From: Sphingomonas sp. ERG5
GTDB lineage: Bacteria > Pseudomonadota > Alphaproteobacteria > Sphingomonadales > Sphingomonadaceae
NCBI RefSeq assembly: GCF_000803065.1
Contig: NZ_JSXI01000016.1
Coordinates: 124,001 to 188,000, forward strand
Direction of reading: 5' to 3'
DNA length: 64,000 nt
Notes under the pieces: generated by a model
Databases searched by the model: none
Seen by the model: only the letters and a program-made list of their open reading frames with translations
What the model was told of the DNA's origin: nothing
In this document: positions 26,401-35,777 of the stretch, piece after piece
Layout: each line of letters starts with the position of its first letter
Numbering within the stretch: position 1 is the first letter of the stretch
Position numbers and translations under genes: made by a program

Positions 26401-28025
26401 CAATCCTCGTCATCGTTATAAGCAAAGGGATCGGTCACCACCGGCCGAGTCGGGAGCGGCGGCCGGGGCAGCGCCTTGTCCGCATTCGCCGCATTGGCGA
26501 GGAACGAGGCAAGGATGATCGATCCCTGGCGCAGATCGTCCGCCTTCAGGTGATCGAATGTATCAACGCTCGAATGATGCGTGCGGCTGCCGTAATCGAG
26601 CGGGTCCTGAATGAACTGGAACCCCGGGGCACCGATCGCCTGCATGAAGACATGGTCCGTGCCGCCGGTCTTGGGAATCACGACGCTGGTCGCGCCCATC
26701 GAAGAGAAGGGCGCCAGCCAGTCCTTGAAGGTCGAGACCACCGCCGGGTTATTCTCGGCATAGATACCGCGAATTTTCCCCGAGCCATTGTCGAGATTGA
26801 AATAGGCGGCAAGGTCGCCATAACCGGGGCGCGGCGTGATCGGCCAGCGGCTCGTCCAGCCATAGAAGCGCTTGAGACCGGTCAGCACCGGGTCGCTCGC
26901 CGAACCGCGCGTCGCGAGATGCTGTTCGACATAGGCCAGGCTTCCGAGCAGCCCCTGCTCCTCGCCGACCCACAGGGCGAAGCGGATCGTGCGCTTCGGG
27001 CGGATACCGCTCGCCGCCAGGATGCGCGCCGATTCCATGATCATTGCGGTGCCCGCACCATTGTCGCCGGCGCCGTCGCCCGCGACCCAGCTGTCGAGAT
27101 GCGCGCCGGCCATGACATAACCGGCCTTGGGGTCAGTGCCGGGGATTTCGGCGAAGACGTTATAGGCCTTGGTGTCGCTGTCGTCGAAGCGCACCTCGCT
27201 GTTGATCTCCAGCGTTGGCGCGCGGCCGATCTTGGCAAGGCGCGCGAGACGGCGATAATCCTCCGCGGCAATCTCGACGCCGGGCAGCGGCATGGTTTCG
27301 CCGACGCCGAACAGATAGCCTTCGCCGTGCACCAGCTTGCCGTCGCGATACGACATGGTGGCATAGGCAAGCGCGCCTTCCGCCTGGAGGAACGCGCCGA
27401 GCTTCTTGGTGTAGTCGAGTCGCTTCAGGCGGCGGTCGGCCGCCTCGGGATCAAATTTCGGCTGCTCATATTGATCGAGCTTGCCCAGTTCCTCGGTCGT
27501 GTAGCGCTTGAACGGTGCGGTGTCCGGCTCGTTGCCGGTGTTGGGCAGGGTGATCATCACGATCTTGCCCTTCAACTGCCCGCGCCATTTATCGAAATCG
27601 CGCTCACGCTTCATTGGCGCGACGAACACCGGCGCGCTGATCGTGCCGTTGGTGCCGGGGGTCCAGGCGATCGGGATCGCGGTAAGTTGAATCGGGCGCG
27701 GCGTGACCATGCGCACGCTCGACCGCTCGATCGTCCAGCCGCGGCCGAAGTCGAACCCTTCCTTATGGACGTTCTTCAGGCCCCATTCGGCGAATTTCTT
27801 CTGCGTCCAGTCCTCGGCGACGCGCATCGACGGCGAATTGGTCAGGCGCGGGCCGATCTCGTCGGAAAGATAGGCGGCGGTCAGCATCACCTGGCTGCGC
27901 GTCGTGCCTTCGTCGATGATCTTGTTGACCTGAGTCTTGTCGACGGTCTGCCCAGCCGCATTCTGTGCGAAAACAGGCGCAGCAATGGCGAGAACGACCG
28001 CCGCCGTGGAGAGATAAGAGCGCAT
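26400..28025 (-). CDS. Exported M28 family zinc aminopeptidase/carboxypeptidase
   Basis: 541 residues. The start MRSYLSTAAVVLAIAAPVFA is a signal peptide; the open frame extends 13 codons further but lacks homology. A protease-associated-like segment (about 130-230) precedes the M28 core: GAHLDSWVAGDGAGDNGAGT (metal ligands H and D), LWVGEEQGLLGS (catalytic and metal Glu), YFNLDNGSGKIRG, and the distal THHSSVDTFD His. Family members with this layout are secreted or periplasmic peptidases removing N- or C-terminal residues. The RlmB gene follows with one-base overlap, an odd pairing functionally. Confidence 0.92.
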   Translation of the reverse strand: MRSYLSTAAVVLAIAAPVFAQNAAGQTVDKTQVNKIIDEGTTRSQVMLTAAYLSDEIGPRLTNSPSMRVAEDWTQKKFAEWGLKNVHKEGFDFGRGWTIERSSVRMVTPRPIQLTAIPIAWTPGTNGTISAPVFVAPMKRERDFDKWRGQLKGKIVMITLPNTGNEPDTAPFKRYTTEELGKLDQYEQPKFDPEAADRRLKRLDYTKKLGAFLQAEGALAYATMSYRDGKLVHGEGYLFGVGETMPLPGVEIAAEDYRRLARLAKIGRAPTLEINSEVRFDDSDTKAYNVFAEIPGTDPKAGYVMAGAHLDSWVAGDGAGDNGAGTAMIMESARILAASGIRPKRTIRFALWVGEEQGLLGSLAYVEQHLATRGSASDPVLTGLKRFYGWTSRWPITPRPGYGDLAAYFNLDNGSGKIRGIYAENNPAVVSTFKDWLAPFSSMGATSVVIPKTGGTDHVFMQAIGAPGFQFIQDPLDYGSRTHHSSVDTFDHLKADDLRQGSIILASFLANAANADKALPRPPLPTRPVVTDPFAYNDDED

Positions 28026-28160
28026 GGAGACCCCTTGATAGGCTTTGCCGCGATCAAGCAACAATATTGCGTCACGCTATTCGGTGCTCCGGTTGCGCGC
28101 AAGCGTTGACAGGGGCGCAATCGGGCGGCATTGGACCGCCTCGCTTTTGGGCGGCCCAAT

Positions 28161-28247
28161 GGACAGGTGGCCGAGTGGTTAAAGGCAGCAGACTGTAAAT
28201 CTGCCCGGGTTTCCCGTACGCTGGTTCGAATCCAGCCCTGTCCACCA
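28161..28247 (+). tRNA. tRNA-Tyr (anticodon GTA)
   Basis: GGACAGG at the 5' end pairs with CCTGTCC at the 3' end, followed by discriminator A and an encoded CCA. The anticodon loop CTGTAAA has GTA at 28195-28197. The D-arm (GTGGCCGAGTGGTTAAAGGC), a long class II variable arm and the T-arm GGTTCGAATCC are all present. The long variable arm with GTA is diagnostic of bacterial tRNA-Tyr. Confidence 0.97.
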
Positions 28248-28275
28248 ACTCTACAATCTCACGCATCCGCGGATG

Positions 28276-28301
28276 GCCCTGAAAACATAGATTTTCAGGG
28301 C
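28276..28301 (+). terminator. Probable terminator hairpin of the tRNA-Tyr gene
   Basis: GCCCTGAAAA and TTTTCAGGGC form a perfect 10-bp stem around CATAGA, 28 bases after the tRNA 3' end. The following TTCTC is only weakly T-rich. Confidence 0.6.
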
Positions 28302-28607
28302 TTCTCGGGTGAGTCGCGTCCGCGCTCTTCCGCGAGCCATCCGGTCAGCACTCCAGGCCGAGGAAAGGGGCGCCCCTTTGCCGGATCGGGTGTCGCGCGC
28401 AATAAATCTGCCAGAGCGGATACGGTTTTTCGCAAACGCTGCGTGTTGCGTTTCAACGGCGCCGGATACGGCCGGTCAAGCCGATGGTGGAGACGGGGCG
28501 ATGATGGGACAGGTATTCGACCGGCAGCCGATCCCGTCCGGGCGGCGCCATTTTTCGCGCTGTTTCCGCTGATCGTGCAGCACCCAATCCTTCCTGGCGG
28601 AATTTGC
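28302..28607. other. Intergenic region before the serine hydrolase gene
   Basis: About 306 bases. The serine hydrolase frame extends back through this stretch and the tRNA, but that part shows no domain and a signal peptide marks the true start at 28608. I see no RNA gene, repeat or clear promoter here. Confidence 0.4.
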
Positions 28608-30218
28608 ATGAAGAAGCTGATTTTCCTGTTGCTGATCGTCGCGTCACCGGCGGCGGCCGAGCTGCCCGCCGATTTCGACGCGCGTGTCGAGGCGGTCCGC
28701 AAGAGCGCGGGCGTTCCTGGAATGGCAATCGCGATCGTCGAAAAAGGAAAGCCTGTGCTGGTCAAGGGCTATGGCGTGAAACGGCTTGGGTCCGATGATC
28801 CGGTGACGCCGAAAACGATCTTTCCGACCGGCTCCACGGGCAAGGCCGTGACCGTTGCCGCACTTGCTACGCTCGTCGATCAGGGCCGGATCGGCTGGGA
28901 CGACAAGGTCACCGATCACCTGCCGGGCTTCCAGATGTGGGATCCATGGGTGACGCGCGAGATCACGATCCGGGACCTTCTCGTCCATCGCAGCGGTCTG
29001 GGACTTGGGGCAGGGGATCTGCTGTTCGTGCCGCGCAGCAATCTGTCGCGCGCCGAAGCCGTCGCGCGGCTTCGCCATATCAAGCCGGCGACGAGTTTTC
29101 GCAGCGGCTTCGCCTATGACAATGTGCTCTACATGGTCGCCGGCCAGTTGATCGAGGCGGTGACCGGCAAGACGTGGGAGGCCTATGTGGCGGACCAGAT
29201 CTTCAAGCCCGCCGGCATGCTCGATTCGACGAGCGAAGATACGAAGCGTTTCGCGACGGCGGATCGCGCTATGCCGCATGCACGCACGAGCGGTGGGCTG
29301 CGCGGGGTCGGCGTTCAGGAGGTGCTCGACGAACGCGAGGGGACCGCGAGCAGCGCCGCGCCCGCCGGCGGCCTGGCAGTGAGCGCACGCGACATGGCGA
29401 AATGGATTGCTATCCAGCTTTCTCACGGGCGCACCGAGAATGGTGGCACGCTCTACAGCGAAGCGCAGGCGCGTGAGATGTGGACACCGGTCGTGCTGCG
29501 CGCCTCGCCGCCGCGCCCCGATTATCTGAAGCTCACACGGCCACTGTTCGACACCTACGCGCTGGGCTGGGGCGTGCAGGATTATCGCGGCGCCAGAGTG
29601 ATCACGCACGGAGGTGCCGATTTCGGTTTCCAGGCCGTCGTCGTGCTGCTGCCCGAACAGGATGTCGGGTTCGCGATCGAGATCAACAGCGAGGACGACC
29701 AGCTTCTCCGCGGTCTGATGTATGAACTGATCGATCATTATCTGGGATATTCGTCCAACGACTGGCCGGGCAAATTTGCGAGGTTCAAGAAGGAGACTGT
29801 CGATCGGGAGCTTGCCGGTTATCAGGTCGCTGCGGCGCGTCCGGTGAAGGTCGGGCCCTCTCTTTCGCTCGCGCGGTACGTCGGCACGTTCAACGATCCC
29901 TGGTACGGGAATATCGAGGTGACACACGGCAAGGCAGGGCTCTCGATTGATTTCAAATCGACTCCGCGCATGAGCGGCCGGCTCGAACATTGGCAATATG
30001 ACAGCTTCATCACGCGTTTCGACGATGCGAAGATTGAGCCGGCCTATGTGACATTCGGCCTGGATGCCGATGGCGCGATCGAAGGCATAACGATGAAGCC
30101 GGTGTCGCCGCTCGCCGACTTCAGCTACGACTATCAGGATCTCCATTTCACTCCTGTGAGGCGGCCGGCGCCGAATCCGGGAGGGAGTGATGAGCCCGTG
30201 GCTGTGGCCGGCCGGTGA
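28608..30218 (+). CDS. Exported serine hydrolase, beta-lactamase class C/penicillin-binding fold
   Basis: 536 residues with a signal peptide (MKKLIFLLLIVASPAAA). Catalytic motifs of the family: S-x-x-K as PTGSTGKAV near residue 77, Y-x-N as FAYDNVLYMVAG, and HGG in VITHGGADFGF in place of KTG. After about residue 400 comes a DUF3471-like C-terminal beta domain ending in LHFTPVRRP. Such proteins are D-aminopeptidases, esterases or peptidases of the periplasm, not true AmpC. It stands 74 bp upstream of the ECF sigma gene of a Fec-type signalling set, so the enzyme may prepare the compound recognised by the TonB receptor downstream. Confidence 0.88.
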   Translation: MKKLIFLLLIVASPAAAELPADFDARVEAVRKSAGVPGMAIAIVEKGKPVLVKGYGVKRLGSDDPVTPKTIFPTGSTGKAVTVAALATLVDQGRIGWDDKVTDHLPGFQMWDPWVTREITIRDLLVHRSGLGLGAGDLLFVPRSNLSRAEAVARLRHIKPATSFRSGFAYDNVLYMVAGQLIEAVTGKTWEAYVADQIFKPAGMLDSTSEDTKRFATADRAMPHARTSGGLRGVGVQEVLDEREGTASSAAPAGGLAVSARDMAKWIAIQLSHGRTENGGTLYSEAQAREMWTPVVLRASPPRPDYLKLTRPLFDTYALGWGVQDYRGARVITHGGADFGFQAVVVLLPEQDVGFAIEINSEDDQLLRGLMYELIDHYLGYSSNDWPGKFARFKKETVDRELAGYQVAAARPVKVGPSLSLARYVGTFNDPWYGNIEVTHGKAGLSIDFKSTPRMSGRLEHWQYDSFITRFDDAKIEPAYVTFGLDADGAIEGITMKPVSPLADFSYDYQDLHFTPVRRPAPNPGGSDEPVAVAGR

Positions 30219-30292
30219 CACTCCATGGCGCCGGGATGCGCGGCTGCACAAGCCTCCGAATCCGCCGGTCCGGCTGGACAGGGCGACGATAA

Positions 30293-30886
30293 ATGCTTGA
30301 ACGCCGACAAACCGCTGGCATCCTCGCGTGCGAGGAGGAGGCGGTGGAATGTTCCGACGGGAAGCGCGATGTGCTTCACGAACAGACTCGGATGTTGCGG
30401 CTGCACGGACGGTTTCGTGTGGCCCTGCAGCGCTATTTCTCACGCCGGGTCGGCAGCCGGCCCGATGTCGACGATCTAGTTCAAGACGTCTTTGAGCGGC
30501 TGATGCGCCGCGGCCCGGTTCGCAATGACGAAGAGGTCGATGCTTATGTGTTCACGACAGCCAACAATGTCCTGATCGACAGTCATCGGCGCAAGCAGGC
30601 GCGATGCGAACGGCAGCATCAGCAATTTCTGCCCGATGTACATGGGGATGCAGATTTTTCGTCCGAAGATGTGACGGCAAGCAAGGAGCAGTTGGCGCGT
30701 GTATCGACCATTTTGCACGAACTTCCGGAAAGGACGCGCACCATATTCATTCTCCGGCGCCTCGAAAACATGCGCTATGGCGAGATCGCCCGGCATCTGG
30801 GGATTTCGCTGAGTACGACCGAGAAGCACATGCAGCGCGCGATGTTGCATGTCTCCAGCCGGATGAATGACGATGACCAGCGCTGA
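30293..30886 (+). CDS. ECF sigma factor, FecI-like
   Basis: 197 residues. A roughly 35-residue lead precedes region 2 (YFSRRVGSRPDVDDLVQDVF, then VDAYVFTTANNVLIDSHRRK). Region 4 is TRTIFILRRLENMRYGEIA followed by the recognition helix LGISLSTTEKHMQRAML. It directs transcription of TonB receptor genes in Fec-type circuits. The following fecR-like gene starts inside its last seven codons, so the pair is translationally coupled. Unlike the first Fec set in this window, all genes here are on one strand. Confidence 0.93.
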   Translation: MLERRQTAGILACEEEAVECSDGKRDVLHEQTRMLRLHGRFRVALQRYFSRRVGSRPDVDDLVQDVFERLMRRGPVRNDEEVDAYVFTTANNVLIDSHRRKQARCERQHQQFLPDVHGDADFSSEDVTASKEQLARVSTILHELPERTRTIFILRRLENMRYGEIARHLGISLSTTEKHMQRAMLHVSSRMNDDDQR

Positions 30887-31922
30887 GCAGAGGGATCCGA
30901 CGCTCGGGATGTCGTGCTCAGAGGCGGCATCCTATTGGTTCGTTCGCCGCGACGGCCGCGAGCTTTCGGATGGCGAGGCCGTGGAGTTCGAGCGCTGGCT
31001 ACGGGCATCGCCGGCCAATGCTGAAGAACTGGCGCGCATGACGGCAGCCTGGAAATTATACGATGGGCTCGAAGAGAACGAAGGCTTGGCCTCGCTCAGG
31101 GCTACCGCCCTCGCACCGCCTCGCCGTCCAGGACAGTGGAAGGTCGCGGCGAGCGGTCTTCTTGCGGCGTCATTGGTCGCCGGGGTGATATTCGGCACGC
31201 CAATCATGCGCTCGATCGTGCCGGACGATTCCGCGTCGGCCCCAGCCGCTGCCGCACAGGCGGTGCGCTATGCGACAAGCAAAGGCCAGATGCGGACGGT
31301 GACGCTTGGTGACGGAAGCACGGTCACGCTCAATACCGCTTCCGAAATCCTGGTCACGCTGGCGCCGCGGCGCCGGATGATCCGCCTCGTGCGCGGCCAG
31401 GCGCTTTTCGAGGTTGCGCATGATGCCGCCCGGCCCTTTGTCGTGGCGGCGTCCGATCGACAGGTCACCGCGCTCGGCACCATCTTCGAGGTCCGTCTGG
31501 ACACGGATCGGGTGGAGGTCATCCTGATCAAGGGAAAGGTGGCGGTAGATCAGCGGGCGAACGGGCAGTCACGCTCGATACTCCAGCCGGGCCAGGCCCT
31601 GGTGGTGGCGCGCGGTATCGCACAGCCGATCGCGAGCATCGACGTGAATGCCAAACTGCAGTGGCGCGAAGGGTTTGTGGAGTTCGCCGACGAACCGCTG
31701 GCGCAAGCGGTCAGCGAGATTAATCGCTATTCCGACCGGACGATCGTGCTGCAGGACAAGGAATTGGCTGCGCAGCGGATCAGCGGCGTGTTTCGGACCG
31801 GCGATCCCGATCGTTTCGTTGCGATATTAGGGGAACTGGTGCCGATCGAGGCGCAAAGCCGCCCCGATAATATCCTTCTGAAACGCCGCACCGCGCCCGC
31901 GCAAGCCGACCCATCAAAATAA
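30867..31922 (+). CDS. FecR-family sigma regulator
   Basis: 351 residues (the ATG at 30873 is an alternative start). Cytoplasmic DUF4880 segment with ASYWFVRRDGRELSDGEAVE and FERWLRASPANAEELARM, transmembrane helix near residues 92-110 (VAASGLLAASLVAGVIFG), then the FecR domain with MRTVTLGDGSTVTLNTASEI and GQALFEVAHDAARPFVVAA, and a C-terminal STN-like half (FADEPLAQAVSEINRYSDRT). It senses the periplasmic signalling domain of the receptor encoded next and controls the sigma factor encoded just before. Confidence 0.93.
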   Translation: MTMTSAEQRDPTLGMSCSEAASYWFVRRDGRELSDGEAVEFERWLRASPANAEELARMTAAWKLYDGLEENEGLASLRATALAPPRRPGQWKVAASGLLAASLVAGVIFGTPIMRSIVPDDSASAPAAAAQAVRYATSKGQMRTVTLGDGSTVTLNTASEILVTLAPRRRMIRLVRGQALFEVAHDAARPFVVAASDRQVTALGTIFEVRLDTDRVEVILIKGKVAVDQRANGQSRSILQPGQALVVARGIAQPIASIDVNAKLQWREGFVEFADEPLAQAVSEINRYSDRTIVLQDKELAAQRISGVFRTGDPDRFVAILGELVPIEAQSRPDNILLKRRTAPAQADPSK

Positions 31923-32016
31923 TTGCGTTTGCCCATACGGGTTTTCGCCGCCGCCGCGTGATGCAAGCCAGAGGTGCCGACCGAGCACCTCGGCAGCCAA
32001 GGCGTTGGGGAGGGAA

Positions 32017-34500
32017 ATGATGACGATATTCAGGGCGCGGACCGGGCTCGGGCTGATGGGAGCATTGGCGCTGGCGCCGATCTGCTTGGCAGCCATGCCG
32101 GCGGCGGCGCAAGAGGCCGTCCGGCTCAAGCTGCCGCCGCAACCTCTGGCCGAGGCTATTCGGCAGGTCGGGCGCAAGACGCGGACGGAAATCGTCTTCA
32201 GCCCGTCGATCGTCGATTCCCGCCGGGTGCCGGCGCTTGATGGAAGTTTCACCACGCAAGAGGCCCTTGACCGGCTGCTCGCGGGAACTGGTCTGGTTGC
32301 GCGCCGGACCGCGCAGGGCGCGTTCGTGATCGAACGCCCCCAGACGTCCGCGGGGCCTTCCGGCGGCGAGGCTCTCATGCCCGTCGCAGCCGATGATACA
32401 GATATCGTCGTGACCGCGACAAAGCGGCCCGAGGTGGCGCGAAAAATCTCGGGCTCCATTTCCGTCCAGACAGGAGAGCAGCTTGAAAAGCTGGGCGCGC
32501 AGGGTCTGGGCGACTATCTTCAACGCATGCCCGGGGTGATTTTTAACGCCGCCAGGCCGGGCGACGGGGCGATCGCGATCCGCGGCATCGCGTCCACGAC
32601 CGGCAAGGATCAAGGGCAGGCGACGACCGGTATCTTCATCAATGACGTGCCATTGACCGATCCTTCGATTTCGATCGGCACGCCCGACATCGACACATTC
32701 GACGTCGCAAACGTGTCGGTTCTACGCGGGCCCCAGGGCACCCTGTTCGGATCAGCATCGCTGGGCGGCGCCGTCAATTATCAGGCCAGCCGGCCCGATC
32801 TGGGGCGCACCAGTGCGCGGGTACAGGGAACGCTGTCCGGCACTCAGCACGGCGGGACAGGCGGTGCCGGCAAGGCAATGATCAACGCGCCGATCATCGA
32901 CGACGTGCTCGGCGTGCGCGGGGTGTTCGTCTACCGGCGGGATGCGGGCTACATCGACAATATCGGAACGGGAAAATCCGATTCGAACACGACGGTGACG
33001 AAGGGCGGCCGGCTGCTGGTCAGTTGGAAGCCGGGGCCGCGCACGACGATCAATTATATGTATCTCGAGCAGAAACAGGAAACCGAAGATGTCGGTTTCC
33101 AGCAGCCGCTGACCGCGGGCACGCTCCGCAAGTCGACCCTCTTTGACGATCGCGCTACCTTCAGCACGCTGATCCATAATCTGCGACTTGATCAAGATCT
33201 CGATTTCGCGACCCTCACCGCGACGGCAACCTATCATCGGAAAAAGTCGTTCCAGCAGGATGATTATACGTCGACATTCTCGGCAGATTTGTTCGGACTC
33301 GCGCCGGTCACGTCGGAAGCGCGCGGGCGGAACCGGGGGCAGACCTATGAAATCCGGATTGCTTCGGCCCCGGGGGGCGCCTTCGACTATGTCGTAGGCG
33401 CAATGTATGACAGCACGAAAACGGCACTGAACCAGCGGGTCACTGCCACCGGCCTGCAGGCGGTCGTCGACGATCTATTTGGCCCGGGTTCGGGCGCGGT
33501 GATCGCCCCGGGCGATCTGTTCATCGGCGGCGAGGTAATAGGCAAGGCGGATGAGAAGGCCTTATTCGGCGAGGCGACCTATCATCTGGACGATCGCCTG
33601 AAGGTTACGCTGGGTGGTCGCCTGTTCGACCAGCAACTCAAATTGCACTCGACCCTGACGGGCCTCGCCGCCACTCTGGGCGGGAACCCGGCATCGGGTC
33701 TGGGCGGAGGCCAGAAATCTTCGGGGTTCAATCCGAAGGGGTCGATCACCTGGACGCCGGGCAGCGATCTGATGATCTATGCCCTCGCGTCGAAGGGCTT
33801 TCGTTTCGGCGGGCCGAACATCATCCCCGGACTCCCCGGCACTAACGTGCCCGCCCAATATAGGAGCGACTCGCTCTGGAATTACGAGCTCGGTGCGAGG
33901 ATGGATCTGTTCGACCGCAAGCTTCTCCTCGACGTGACGGCATTTTATATCGACTGGAGTGACATCCAGCTCCGGCTCACCTCGGGCCAGCTCAACTATG
34001 CGGACAATGCAGGAAGCGCACGAAGCTATGGTGTCGAGGCCAGTGCGACCCTGCGCCCGATCGATGGGGTCTCGCTAACGTCCAGCCTCACCTATTTGAA
34101 TGCCAAACTTTCCGATTCCTTCGATCCCGATCCCTCAGCGCCTGGGCCCGTCGTGCCGCGCGGCAGCACGCTGCCCGGCGCATCAAAATGGCAGTTGTCC
34201 AACGTACTTGGTTACGAGCATCGGGACGCTGCTTCGACATGGTCGTTCCTGCTCTCCCATCGCTATGTTTCGCGCGCGCCGGGAGCATTGGTCGCGGGAG
34301 GAGTCCTCTCCGGTGCCGAGCTAGGAGGCTATCACCTGTTCAACCTGCGCGCCGGCGTAAGCGACGACCGATATGGCATCACGCTGTTCGTCGATAATAT
34401 CGGAGACTCAAGGGGCGTGACGAGCGGTTCCGCCGATCCGCTCGAGCAGTTCATTGTCCGCCCGCGCACATTTGGTGTGACCGTCAATTACCGGATTTGA
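32017..34500 (+). CDS. TonB-dependent receptor with STN domain (Fec-type)
   Basis: 827 residues from the ATG at 32017 (GGGGAGGG directly upstream). Signal peptide to AAAQ, STN domain (RLKLPPQPLAEAIRQVGRKT, about 35-105), TonB box DIVVTATKRPE, plug with YLQRMPGVIFNAARPGDGAI and VSVLRGPQGTLFGSASLGGA, then a barrel ending in VTVNYRI. The plug resembles siderophore/iron-type TonB receptors of sphingomonads, though no siderophore enzymes are near. It follows sigma and FecR genes on the same strand by about 95 bp and precedes an exported amidohydrolase. Confidence 0.92.
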   Translation: MMTIFRARTGLGLMGALALAPICLAAMPAAAQEAVRLKLPPQPLAEAIRQVGRKTRTEIVFSPSIVDSRRVPALDGSFTTQEALDRLLAGTGLVARRTAQGAFVIERPQTSAGPSGGEALMPVAADDTDIVVTATKRPEVARKISGSISVQTGEQLEKLGAQGLGDYLQRMPGVIFNAARPGDGAIAIRGIASTTGKDQGQATTGIFINDVPLTDPSISIGTPDIDTFDVANVSVLRGPQGTLFGSASLGGAVNYQASRPDLGRTSARVQGTLSGTQHGGTGGAGKAMINAPIIDDVLGVRGVFVYRRDAGYIDNIGTGKSDSNTTVTKGGRLLVSWKPGPRTTINYMYLEQKQETEDVGFQQPLTAGTLRKSTLFDDRATFSTLIHNLRLDQDLDFATLTATATYHRKKSFQQDDYTSTFSADLFGLAPVTSEARGRNRGQTYEIRIASAPGGAFDYVVGAMYDSTKTALNQRVTATGLQAVVDDLFGPGSGAVIAPGDLFIGGEVIGKADEKALFGEATYHLDDRLKVTLGGRLFDQQLKLHSTLTGLAATLGGNPASGLGGGQKSSGFNPKGSITWTPGSDLMIYALASKGFRFGGPNIIPGLPGTNVPAQYRSDSLWNYELGARMDLFDRKLLLDVTAFYIDWSDIQLRLTSGQLNYADNAGSARSYGVEASATLRPIDGVSLTSSLTYLNAKLSDSFDPDPSAPGPVVPRGSTLPGASKWQLSNVLGYEHRDAASTWSFLLSHRYVSRAPGALVAGGVLSGAELGGYHLFNLRAGVSDDRYGITLFVDNIGDSRGVTSGSADPLEQFIVRPRTFGVTVNYRI

Positions 34501-34595
34501 TTGGAGCCGGGCGCCGATCGCCGTCATCGCTTTGGACATCTGCTTGCGGATCCGCCGGACGGCGGCGGCGGCGCTCCCTCAAAGGATATCTAATC

Positions 34596-35711
34596 ATGAT
34601 GCTATTCAGAAAGATCGATCGATTTGGCGCGCGGGCCCTCCGCTCGGTGACGCAAGGACGACGGCTCGCGCTTGTAGTTGCGGGGGCCGCGTTGTTCGCG
34701 GTCGGCAGCCCCGCCGATGCCCGCAAGTCCGGATCAGAGCCGGTGGCGCCGCTCGTCGACCACCATATCCACATCCAGAGCGCCGCCGTTTCCGACCTGA
34801 TGCGCAAGGCGATGAAAAAAACGCCCGAAAGCTTCCAGGGCATGTCGGAGGACCTGTTTAAGGTGCGCACGGGCGAAGATGCCGTGCACGAACTCGACCG
34901 CGCGGGCATCAAACAGGGTGTTCTGCTGTCGACCGGTTACATGTTCGCTTCGCCGATACTCCCGATCGATCCTGCAGAATCCGCGCGGCGCATGCATGAG
35001 GAAAATCAATATAATGTCGATGCAGCGCTGGCGTCGCACGGACGGCTGATCGCTTTCGTCGGGATCAATCCATTCGCTGCCAACGCCGCAGAAGAGCTTG
35101 CCTATTGGTCTCGCCAACCCGGCGCGGCGGGCGTCAAGCTTCATTTCGGCAACAGCCGGTTCAACTTTGCTTCGACCGAACAGATGGAGAAGCTCGCAGC
35201 CTTCTTCCGCGCGGCCAGAGCCGCGAAGATGCCGCTGATCGTGCACAGCCGGACCGACGACGGGTTTACGCCGCAGAATATACACCGCTTTATCGATACA
35301 GTGCTTTCCCAGGCCGGCGACCTGCCGATCCAGCTCGCACACGGCGGCGGCTATGGCGGGGTCGACGCTGCAACGCTGGAATCGCTGGCGGCTTATGGGG
35401 ATGCCATCGCGCGCAAGGCGCCGGGAACCCGAAATCTCGTCTTCGATCTCTCGGCCGTCGTCCAGTATCAGCTTGTCGAGAACGCCGAAGAGCGGGCAAA
35501 ATATACGCGCCGCTATGTCGCGTTGATGCGCAAGATCGGATTCAATCGGTTTGTGTTGGGAAGCGACTGGCCGGGGCTGCACCCGCCCGCCGAATATTTC
35601 GCCATAGAAAGGGTACAACTGCCCGTGAATGCCCGCGAATGGCAGCAGCTTTGCCGAAACCGCGCGCCCTATCTGCTGCCCGCCTGGGCGCGGAAAAAGA
35701 ACGCCGATTGA
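34596..35711 (+). CDS. Exported amidohydrolase-2 family metal-dependent hydrolase
   Basis: 371 residues from the ATG preceded by AAAGGA. A hydrophobic segment with twin Arg nearby (GRRLALVVAGAALFAVG) suggests export or membrane anchoring. The TIM-barrel metal site is seen as VDHHIHI (H-x-H), GVKLHFGNSRF, IVHSRTDD, LAHGGGYGG and the terminal LGSDWPGLHPP Asp. Family members are decarboxylases or lactone/amide hydrolases. Its place after the TonB receptor suggests it acts on the imported compound in the periplasm. Substrate unknown. Confidence 0.85.
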   Translation: MMLFRKIDRFGARALRSVTQGRRLALVVAGAALFAVGSPADARKSGSEPVAPLVDHHIHIQSAAVSDLMRKAMKKTPESFQGMSEDLFKVRTGEDAVHELDRAGIKQGVLLSTGYMFASPILPIDPAESARRMHEENQYNVDAALASHGRLIAFVGINPFAANAAEELAYWSRQPGAAGVKLHFGNSRFNFASTEQMEKLAAFFRAARAAKMPLIVHSRTDDGFTPQNIHRFIDTVLSQAGDLPIQLAHGGGYGGVDAATLESLAAYGDAIARKAPGTRNLVFDLSAVVQYQLVENAEERAKYTRRYVALMRKIGFNRFVLGSDWPGLHPPAEYFAIERVQLPVNAREWQQLCRNRAPYLLPAWARKKNAD

Positions 35712-35747
35712 TCCTCGGGGCGATCCGTCCGAGAGCTTAATCTTTGC

Positions 35748-35766
35748 GGGCGCAAGCCCCGCGCCC
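35748..35766. terminator. GC-rich hairpin between convergent genes
   Basis: GGGCGC and GCGCCC pair around AAGCCCC between the stops of the amidohydrolase and the CoA-transferase genes. AAAA follows on the plus strand, so T residues lie on the wrong side for plus-strand termination. Confidence 0.35.
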
Positions 35767-35777
35767 AAAAGGTCCGC

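Noticed and set aside
28161-28247. tRNA-Tyr 3' end as an attachment site of an integrated element
   Set aside because: No integrase gene and no second copy of the tRNA 3' end noticed in the window.
35748-35766. GC-rich hairpin as a strong intrinsic terminator
   Set aside because: Six-base stem with A residues rather than T residues after it on the plus strand; kept only as a low-confidence feature.
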